This document shows, in pieces, positions 56,990 through 64,000 of a stretch of DNA of 64,000 bases. A program made the translations under genes and the position numbers. The stretch is taken from contig JAHYIO010000042.1 of NCBI GenBank assembly GCA_020543525.1, forward strand, positions 558,001 to 622,000, written 5' to 3'. The DNA comes from Coriolopsis trogii (lineage: Eukaryota > Basidiomycota > Agaricomycetes > Polyporales > Polyporaceae). The notes beneath the pieces are model-generated. The model ran no database searches. It saw only the letters and a list, made by a program, of their open reading frames with translations, and had not been told where the DNA came from. The stretch's first letter is position 1, and the number at the start of each line of letters is the position of its first letter.

Positions 56990-58011
56990 CCGCTCTCCCC
57001 TTCCTCAATATCGTCAAAAGGTATTTATATACACTCCTCATCACGCTCACCTCGTCCTCACCCCTCCCTATCCAGGCCCCTTCTCTCCTAAAGTCAACAA
57101 ACGCTGCTGCATATACTGCTCTCAGTCTATCACAGGCCGTATAAACGGCGCAGACCCATGGTACCACCCCATCTGTTTCCGCCGCGTCTTCAGCCGTGAA
57201 GTCGTCCGAGTGCTTGCCTACCACCGCTCCCAGACCCTCACCCACATACCTGGCTTGACCAGCTCATCCTCTGCACGACCGAACACCTTGAGACCGCACT
57301 CATCAACCACCCTCTCCCGCCCGAAGGCCAACGCTATTCTAGCTGGCTCACCTTCCTCAGCGACCGCTTCTTATCACACCTTGACGATGCTTTCCACCCC
57401 AAACGCACTCAGTCTGACTCACACGCACAGTCACCCACACATGACCAACGAGAGCCTAGATACTGGCAAGAAGTCCGGTACCTCTGGTGGTCCAGCGCTT
57501 CAAGGACAAGCGCAACGGCGAGTGAGCCCGCGGCCTCCCATTTGACCACGACGCCTCCTCACCCGACAGCCAGGGCCAGAATCACGACCCAAACCCATTG
57601 GAAGACCTCGGAAACCTCCCTCCCTTCCCCAACATAATGTCAGTCTTCTCCTTTCGTACATCCCCTAAAGCCACTGACCGCATCCCACAGCGCACATACT
57701 CTCCTTCTCCCTCTCCCGACCATCCCAACATCCCTCCCCGCGCTCTACACCACCCTCTCTGCCCAGATTGCACCCGCACTCGCTCTGACCGCTACTCTGC
57801 TCACCCTCGTCCAGGACTCGATCCAGTCCGACGCCCAGCGCGAGCTCTTCGGCCGCATGTGGGACAAGGCCCTCTCCGACGAGCCTCGTCGTCGCCTGGG
57901 CCCGCGTCCGCGACAACTTCTTCGGCAGCGATGACGACGACAGCAATGGTCCCTCCGGCTCCGGCTCCGGCTCCAGCTCTGGCCCGAGCTGCCATGGACT
58001 TTGATATGTGA
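56990..58011 (+). pseudogene. frameshifted relic of an unidentified protein-coding gene
   Basis: Protein-like helical segments follow each other in order but in changing frames with no usable splice sites between them. They are ALPFLNIVKRYLYTLLITL (56993 on), INGADPWYHPICFRRVFSRE (57141 on), WLDQLILCTTEHLETALINH (57248 on), WQEVRYLW (57460s), QNHDPNPLEDLGNLPPFPNI (57583 on), TLSAQIAPALALTATLLTLV (57745 on) and RVRDNFFGSDDDDSN (57905 on). One real intron may lie at 57642-57689. Stops occur within a few codons whenever one frame is followed through. At least four single-base shifts are needed, whereas every other gene here reads cleanly. A decayed gene is the simplest reading; sequence errors or a badly mis-modelled gene are alternatives. 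The ancestral family is not recognised. Confidence 0.5.
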
Positions 58012-58394
58012 AACGGCTCTGGACTACGCATTGAACTAGTATATCCTATAGCTGTGGTTAGGAACACGACTCATCTCTGCGTCAACCTTGTACAACCCTT
58101 GACCTTTGCATTCAGCCATGTTGGTGCATGAATGTCTTTACTGCCTTATTAGTATGTTATATACTTGACAATCTTGGTATCAGAGTGTGTGCTCAAAATG
58201 AATGTGATTTCTCATAGGTTGTAGGACAAGTGCTAGAAGGTGATCCCAATGGGAGTGCTCACATTATCGGCCATTTTCTCAATGATACTATTGATTGAGT
58301 TGCATTTAAATAGTTGTCCACTGTGCGAATACTAATACAGACACTTCAGGCCCTGTCCACATGACATTCTCCACCCTGAAGTGCTCAGGCTGTC

Positions 58395-59847
58395 TCAGAA
58401 TCTCGGGGAGCCTGTGTCAAGGAAGTGCATAGTCAGAGCAGTCCAGGCATGGTAGTCTAGAAGCTCTTTTTGCCAATTCTGCGACTGATGATCCATGGCT
58501 ATCTTGCATGGTAGAAGTTGATGGTATGCTTTGCCTACCATACTTCCTGGTGCTGACTTCTCAAGTATATATATATTGCCCTGAATTCATCACAGACAAG
58601 TTTTTGTTAAACTTAACATCCTGCAGATAGCAGAATGACACTCTACCTCCCATACAATCCACTGGTATTTGTCAAATGCCTGATGCACACTAGACAGAAA
58701 AAGCATTGCATTGGGTGATTTATCTGCATTTGCACGGGTCTTGACAAATGGTATAAGATGATTGAAACCACAATCTTCAAGTAGAGTAGTGGTTGCTTTC
58801 TGTTATTAAACACATAGTTATCAAAATTGTCAATCTACAATTCACAATTTTTGAAGAGCTATATATAACTACTTACCTTCTCAGTAGCTCCAAGAGCAAA
58901 TATATGTGCCACTTCAAGTGATACATAATCAATTAAGCGTGCTTGAACTTCAGGACCTATCCCTGTCACACAACAGTATCTATCTCTCTCTCTGACTAGA
59001 GTGCGGAGCAGCTTGCTCTGAATCAATATAGGTTATTGAGCATTGTTATGTCACAACACCATAATAATGCACTTACTCTTTGTTTATTGCCATTCTGATC
59101 TCTATTCGATGAAATAATATCCTCTATTGTTTCTCTGGTTGTTGGCTTTGGAAAAGCTGATTTGACTACAAGAGGTGCCGGGTTTTCCCTGTTTGCAAAA
59201 GCTGGAGTTTGTAATGTTTTACTGAATTTTCCTCTGAAGAGAAAGTAATGTCCTGGTCTACAGCTTTCCATGCTGGATCGATGTATATGGAAGGTGTCAC
59301 AGAGATCCTGAGAGTTATGAAAGATTCTACTCTGGGCCATAGCAGCATCAGGATACCGTCCTAATATAGTTTGGGGGTCCCATTGTTCAAGAGTTGAAGG
59401 AGCCTGAAGATGAGATCCAGGTTGATTTTTGTCAATATTTTTACGAGGGCCCCACTCTAGTAGAAGCCACTGATAGTATATCTCAGATGGCTCTGTTTAA
59501 GTATTGTTGCAACAATTGATTTGTTAACTTTGGATTGTTGATATACAGCATAAGAAACATACCACTTGGATCATCATGCTGGAACATATAATCTAACCAC
59601 TGATATAGTGTTTGATATGTAACCTGATTGTCATGATTATAGAAGCCTGAAAATACTCATCAAGCTAATGCAGAGTTTACTATTAAGAATCTTACATACC
59701 TGCCAAAAGGTAAAGTATGACTTTATCTTCTGGAGCAGCAAATTCTTGAAATTCACTTGCCCAGATATGGACATTACGCTGATCTTCATTGTGATATTTT
59801 GGGGGGTCTGAAGTAATAGTATAGTCAACAGTGACTGTAACAGGCAT
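58395..59847 (-). CDS. HNH-nuclease-domain protein in an AT-rich stretch (372 aa, six exons)
   Basis: Exons 59847-59700, 59646-59563, 59492-59077, 59017-58877, 58799-58656 and 58580-58395 sum to 1,119 nt in frame, all with GT-AG ends. Residues about 217-320 form an HNH_2-type domain: VRERDRYCCVTGIGPEV, then LEVAHIFALGATEK with the central His, then KSPNAMLFLSSVHQAFDKYQ with the Asn and distal His. The C-terminus LLDYHAWTALTMHFL is typical of the basidiomycete HNH family. The N-terminal 200 residues resemble nothing I know. HNH folds cut DNA; whether this one is active or has a host role is unknown. Codons end mostly in A/T and introns are very AT-rich, in sharp contrast to the GC-rich genes to the left. 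The start is 213 bp from a retrotransposon LTR. Confidence 0.82.
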
Positions 59848-60060
59848 TGTAGCAGAGTGTAATGTGGTAGTTGGTTTGGGGTTGATTCAATAGAGGATCA
59901 GAGAAGGTCATATTTATACAGACAGAGCATAGTGTTTGATTAGAATGTAACTTTTATTATGCAGGGTACCATAGTGATAATATGAATGATATGTGTGAAA
60001 CAATTGAGCTTGTGGGTGATGGTTATTGTTAGTAGGGGATTGATGTCCAATCCTGAGAAC

Positions 60061-60548
60061 TGTTACAACCTACCCTTACTTCTGACCAGTATCGTCTTGT
60101 TCCTTACCATTTCGTCGCGTCCTCTGTCCCTTGTCGTCATCCTGCTTACTCTTCGTCTTCCCGCATGCATCATTCGTCTTTTTGTCATCGCCTTTACATA
60201 TGCTCAATCATCTTTACTATCTATATCTCCTCACTCAGTCAGCCTATCTATATATAAACCCAGATCTGTCAGCTTAGCTATATATAACCCCGGCTCAGTC
60301 ATCCGCAGCCTCATGACTCCGTTCCTATGGTACTGCCACGACACTATACCGTTTATGGCAGGATACATTGTACTATATATAATAGCCGAGGTTTCCATCA
60401 AGGAACCCCAGCTTCGATCTCCTCGTTTACCTAAACTGTACCATCAGACTTCCGAATAGAACAGTGTTCTATTCACTCTTCACATCTTTGCGACATCTCA
60501 CTGCGCGCTCGAAGGCCGTAGCATCCCTCGCTTAGACCGATCTTAACA
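60061..60548 (+). repeat. putative 5' LTR (488 bp, TGTTA...TAACA)
   Basis: The left end TGTTACAACC and the right end CTTAACA form five-base inverted termini. Just after the right end an open frame leading into gag begins. Two TATATATAA motifs lie inside. Without the second LTR the ends are inferred. A classic primer-binding site starting TGG is not seen directly after the end. Confidence 0.55.
60238..60297 (+). repeat. two-unit tandem repeat carrying the LTR TATA boxes
   Basis: Two 30-bp units in direct tandem (60238-60267 and 60268-60297) each begin GTCAGC and contain CTATATATAA. They differ at several positions. A third GTC follows. This doubles the presumed LTR core promoter. Confidence 0.6.
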
Positions 60549-60551
60549 TTA

Positions 60552-61218
60552 GATCGAAGCTCTGGATTCCTCACCCACCGACTGTGCAAGGACAAGTCTC
60601 CGAAGGAGAGTAGCTCAAACGCTACAATCCGCAACACACAGGATCAGCAGAAGGCTCAACATATCAACAGGAAGCCAGTCGGGATTCTTAGGCACGGTCA
60701 TAGACGAAAGAACCCCGGACATCAGGGCACGGACAATAGAAGAAGAAGAATGGACCCTAGCCGAAGAATCCACACGCGGAATCTTTACCGAAAGAAGCAT
60801 CAGAACTTCAAGCTCCGGAAACTCAGTACCCACTATCTACGATTGGGAGTGGTTGGAAAACCAGATCCGTCTTGTCCAGCATAACGCCCAGATTCTGGAA
60901 AGCTACGTGCGACAACACCCAGAAATAGACGGCCAAACAGGAGTAGAATTGCGATACGTAGCCTATCACGCTTTGGAAGCACACCGATACATTTACGGTC
61001 ATTTCCAATATCTGCCAGCCCTATTTCCCAGCCCAACGTTTCACGCTTGGCTCGAATCACGAATTGTAGATCTCCGGAACATCATTGATCTAACCGACAC
61101 TCATCTTCCTAGAAGAGAAGACCACCTGTTATTCCCTCGCTACCAAGAACTCGTCGCTGCTCGAAACCTACTCATTGAGTGGGAACATAACACTCCTATC
61201 CATCCCCATCAACATTAG
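60552..61218 (+). other. ATG-less open frame upstream of gag, closed by TAG
   Basis: From just after the LTR the frame is open for 221 codons without any in-frame ATG and ends at TAG 61216-61218. The next in-frame codons are TGG ATG, the gag start. The product is protein-like (YDWEWLENQIRLVQHNAQIL, then REDHLLFPRYQELVAARNLL), probably the N-terminal part of Gag. It is therefore either a gag broken by a nonsense mutation and a lost start, or one translated by readthrough or a non-AUG start. Confidence 0.55.
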
Positions 61219-61221
61219 TGG

Positions 61222-62937
61222 ATGAGTTGGGTAACAAACCTAACGTGCAATCAGAAGCTACATCAATATAACAGAGGCACAACCAAAGACGTCTATTACA
61301 ATATCAGGAACGCGGAGTGGGGAACCTGCAAATACCAACCCTGCCCGAACAGATTCCTACAAGGACCACCACTTCCTGAGGGAGTTCGGTTAGCTTACTT
61401 CGAACCCACCAAGGACAACCAACCAAGCGGAACGAAATACGTAAGGCCCGCACCAAGGGTAATATCCAGAAATCGTACTCCAGCACCAACCCTGGAAAGA
61501 CCAAACGTACCACTTCCCATCGCTAATACACCAGAAATCAGAAAACCATCACTACCCAAACCAGAACCACAAGCGGAAGAACCTCCCACGGTAGGAGAAC
61601 CAGCCGAAGGGAACTCTTCTTCAGAAGAATCAGACAGGGAAGCAGAAACTATCATTATCCAACCAACAAATCCCACGCTAGTACCCGAGATGTCGGCAAC
61701 ATATTCCATCTCATCACTGGTACGGCACGCATCAGGAGAATCATCACAACCGGAAGTAGAACCACGCGGATTACTGGCCGCGGCTGCCGAAGAAGTAAGG
61801 CAAACAAGGGCAAGACTGGATCGAGAAGACGAAGAAGAACTTAGAGAATGGCGAGAAGGACAACGACATCCAGAAGGGTCAGGAGGCCCTGGAGGTCCAG
61901 GGGGACCTCATGGACCAGGAGGTCCCGAAGACCCAGAAGGCCCTGGCGGACCTCAAGACCCAGAAGGCCCTGGCGGACCCCAAGGCCCAGGAGGTCCTGG
62001 AGAACCAGATGAAGACCCATCAGATGATGGCATTGGCGGCAACAAAGACCAATTTGTCATTCCCAAAATAGCCGGCAAAGCTCGGGTCAAAGAACCGAGA
62101 CTATTTGAAGGGAAAAGGGAAGAAGCGCGGCAGTTCCTGCGAGACCTGTACCTTCTATTTGAAGGAAGGCCAAGCAATTATGTCACTGATCGTGCCAGAA
62201 TTGTCACGGCACTTTCATATATCGGCGGAAAGGCGGAATGGTGGGTCGACACCCTGGTACGGGTCGCCCAGGAAAAGAAGGCCAATGGAATTCCCAAAGG
62301 ACTGGGAACATGGGAAGCTTTTGAAAACCGATTCCTTGCGGTTTTTGCACCAATCGAGGAAAAAGCGGTAGCATCAGTTCAACTCACGAATCTCAAATTC
62401 CACGACTACAAGATCATTGATGAGTTCCATGCGGAATTTGTGCGACTTAGCCAGCTAGCCGATATTAAAGAAGACACGGCACTGCTAGCAATTTATCAAC
62501 TCAAACTCCCACATTATCTCCGACAACAAGTGGCGCTCATCCATCCAAGAGTTCAAACCATAACTGATTGGTTTGATCGAGTCACGGAATTGCAACACTC
62601 CTATACTCGAAACCTGGCTATAGACGAAGTCCAGGGAAGCCGAAGAATAAGAACAGGGACGGAACGCAACACCAATTTTAGGGGAAGGTTTACGAGAAAC
62701 CCCACCGTCCGAGCAATTACTACTAATCGGCTAGACCAGAAGATGCGCAAAGATCTCATGCAACGTAATGCGTGCTTCTATTGCCGAGAAGAAGGACATC
62801 GAGCGGCACAATGCCCGAAGAAGAAGAAGGTTCCCGATCAGAAAGCTAGGGTCATGGAAGAAGAAGAACTGACGGAAGAAGCTTATATCGAGGCCATTGA
62901 TTTGGAATCAATGGACTATAATGAGGCGGATTTTTGA
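61222..62937 (+). CDS. gag: retrotransposon Gag polyprotein
   Basis: 571 residues from ATG. The N-terminal third is Pro/Glu/Ser-rich. Residues about 215-265 are a Gly-Pro repeat tract. Then comes a Ty3-type retrotrans_gag domain (KIAGKARVKEPRLFEGKREE, then IVTALSYIGGKAEWWVDTLV, WEAFENRFLAVFAPIEEKAV). A CCHC zinc knuckle (CFYCREEGHRAAQC) near residue 518 would bind RNA, followed by a Lys-rich run. Gag forms the virus-like particle of the element. The frame continues upstream past the TAG at 61216, so the true N-terminus may be longer. Confidence 0.85.
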   Translation: MSWVTNLTCNQKLHQYNRGTTKDVYYNIRNAEWGTCKYQPCPNRFLQGPPLPEGVRLAYFEPTKDNQPSGTKYVRPAPRVISRNRTPAPTLERPNVPLPIANTPEIRKPSLPKPEPQAEEPPTVGEPAEGNSSSEESDREAETIIIQPTNPTLVPEMSATYSISSLVRHASGESSQPEVEPRGLLAAAAEEVRQTRARLDREDEEELREWREGQRHPEGSGGPGGPGGPHGPGGPEDPEGPGGPQDPEGPGGPQGPGGPGEPDEDPSDDGIGGNKDQFVIPKIAGKARVKEPRLFEGKREEARQFLRDLYLLFEGRPSNYVTDRARIVTALSYIGGKAEWWVDTLVRVAQEKKANGIPKGLGTWEAFENRFLAVFAPIEEKAVASVQLTNLKFHDYKIIDEFHAEFVRLSQLADIKEDTALLAIYQLKLPHYLRQQVALIHPRVQTITDWFDRVTELQHSYTRNLAIDEVQGSRRIRTGTERNTNFRGRFTRNPTVRAITTNRLDQKMRKDLMQRNACFYCREEGHRAAQCPKKKKVPDQKARVMEEEELTEEAYIEAIDLESMDYNEADF

Positions 62938-62944
62938 CAGGATG

Positions 62945-63689
62945 ACTCGCCCCGACGCCGGGATCGTCTGAAATCTGGGACTATACTATTTCCTTTGTAA
63001 CCATTGGCGAATCAAGAAAATCAGCATATCTACTAACCGGTTACATTGAAAACGGCCCCAAAGTCGTCGTAATCAAGGCCTTGTTTGACTCAGGAGCCGA
63101 TGCAACGATCATCAACCAACGAATCATTGATCAATATCAATTACCTACAACTCGGCTGCCTTACCCAATCCAATTTTGGAATGCGGACAATAGCATTAAC
63201 ACCATTGGAACAGTAACTCATCGACTGGAAACCAACTTTATTATTCGAGGTCACAGTCTACCTACCAACTTCTATGTTGCCAATCTCGGAAGGGATGATG
63301 CCATATTAGGGGTACCATGGATCAAAAGGTACAATCCCCAAGTAAACTGGACCACCGGTATCTTCCAATTCGACTCCAAATTGGTCAAAAAACAACAGAT
63401 GATCCGCGATTATCAGAAGAAGCATAAACTACCTCCAGGAGTACCCATGTGGGGATTGGGAACAACCTCCATTTCCGAATCACAAGATGGAGTAATAGCC
63501 TATATCCAAATTGAGGCATGGGAAGAGGAAGACCGATGGAGTCAATCCGGAAGCGCAACTATTGGGAAACTATGGAAGAAGCAAAACCAGGCTAGCCTGT
63601 TCATTAACCAAGTCACCAAAGCAACGGAACTGGCCGTTCAAGCGATGCAAAACAATAAACCAAGCAGACGCGCTGTCAAGAAGAGCTGA
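62945..63689 (+). CDS. pol: retrotransposon aspartic protease (start of pol, truncated)
   Basis: The frame opens after TGA 62942-62944 and has no early ATG. Coding character starts near 62980 with YTISFVTIGESRKS. The active site is LFDSGADATI (DSGA), followed by the flap and ILGVPWIKRYNPQVNW, the usual retropepsin C-terminal motif. After KATELAVQAM (about 63640) the pol sequence should go on into reverse transcriptase. Instead the frame runs into TGA 63687-63689, because the next conserved sequence lies in another frame. It is -1 relative to gag, and the two frames do not overlap. Confidence 0.75.
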
Positions 63690-64000
63690 TCATGATCCGG
63701 GAAATCATGACAACGAAGAAGTAACCTTGCTACCTAACGAATTATTTGTCAACAGCATCAATATCAAACTACAAGAAAGAATTCGGGATACGACATCAAG
63801 GGATTATATAGTTATGGAATCTACAAACAACATGTGGCATCTCAAGAAGAAGCCACTGATAGGCAGCAACAAAGACTGGAAAATGGACGACGGCATCGTG
63901 ATGTTTAAGGGGAGGGTATATGTACCACCAAATCTTGATCTCCAACAAGAAGTGGTCAGACTGCATCACGATCCCACAGTAATGGGACATCCAGGCATTT
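63652..64000 (+). pseudogene. pol remnant: RNase H end, linker and start of integrase (RT deleted)
   Basis: In the +1 frame relative to the protease the sequence reads NQADALSRRADHDPG, the normal end of Ty3 RN​ase H. It is followed by the linker NEEVTLLPNELFV and the integrase zinc-binding region (GRVYVPPNLDLQQEVVRLHH, then MGHPGI). The reverse transcriptase and most of RNase H that should separate protease and ADALSRR are absent. The frame is open to the window edge. Confidence 0.7.

Larger units (their letters stand above)
60061..64000 (+). mobile_element. Ty3/gypsy LTR retrotransposon, internally deleted, cut by right window edge
   Basis: The order 5' LTR, gag with CCHC knuckle, aspartic protease, end of RNase H, and integrase zinc-binding region is that of Ty3/gypsy. 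The pol core is missing. Composition is more AT-rich than the host genes. The 3' LTR and any target-site duplication lie beyond the window. Confidence 0.85.

Noticed and set aside
62920..62990. Programmed -1 frameshift between gag and pol
   Set aside because: The protease frame is closed by TGA at 62942-62944, after the gag stop, so the frames do not overlap and simple slippage cannot join them.
1..64000. CRISPR array, rRNA operon or bacterial-style operon signals
   Set aside because: No regularly spaced repeats, no rRNA sequence, and spliced eukaryotic gene structure throughout.

Overview
The window reads as nuclear DNA of a wood- or litter-decaying agaricomycete (Basidiomycota), most likely Polyporales. 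Genes are short and dense and split by many introns of about 50-60 bp with GTRNGT donors. Most of the sequence is GC-rich. The gene families are typical of these fungi: FunK1 kinase, HET domain, NPS12/TmpL-type membrane protein, oxalate decarboxylase, P450, GH18, HNH-nuclease proteins and a Ty3/gypsy element. I rebuilt splice structures by hand. All 17 spliced models close in frame from ATG to stop. The HET gene is a single open exon, and the kinase is cut by the left edge.

Layout. 0-1.2 kb: 3' end of a FunK1 kinase (+). 2.0-7.3 kb: a 1,643-aa acidic nuclear-type protein (-), head to head with the oligoribonuclease REX2 (+, 7.6-8.7 kb). 8.7-11.7 kb: no assignable gene. 11.7-14.3 kb: a stand-alone TmpL/NPS12-like membrane protein. 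15.1-16.4 kb: a SAP plus ankyrin-repeat protein (-). 17.0-20.8 kb: the ERAD factor HRD3/SEL1L. 21.0-22.6 kb: a PTAR1-like prenyltransferase-alpha repeat protein. 23.0-24.0 kb: a DEK_C/SWIB protein (-). 24.9-27.1 kb: an F-box protein. 27.6-28.9 kb: a glyoxylate-reductase-like dehydrogenase. 29.3-32.2 kb: a 20-exon MFS permease of the allantoate/anion-cation symporter type (-). 33.5-38.4 kb: a 1,411-aa EF-hand protein with a ZZ-like cysteine cluster. 39.3-41.6 kb: a cytochrome P450. 43.1-45.2 kb: a secreted bicupin oxalate decarboxylase. 47.1-49.1 kb: a single-pass Ser/Pro-rich membrane protein. 51.7-53.1 kb: a secreted GH18 protein with an N-terminal Cys-rich module. 54.5-56.7 kb: a HET-domain protein.

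From about 57 kb rightwards the character changes. A gene broken by several frameshifts (57.0-58.0 kb) is followed by an AT-rich stretch carrying an intact six-exon HNH-nuclease gene (-). Then comes a Ty3/gypsy retrotransposon that runs off the right edge. Its 5' LTR (TGTTA...TAACA) lies 213 bp upstream of the HNH start codon. The element has gag and protease, but reverse transcriptase and most of RNase H are missing, so it is a deletion derivative.

How the genes relate. Most of the left 56 kb looks like independent housekeeping and accessory genes, not one pathway. Loose links are ER quality control (HRD3) and Rab prenylation (PTAR1), and oxalate/glyoxylate metabolism (oxalate decarboxylase and the 2-hydroxyacid dehydrogenase, 14 kb apart). 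The HET, HNH and FunK1 genes and the retroelement belong to fast-turnover families. I found no CRISPR array, rRNA gene or convincing tRNA gene.
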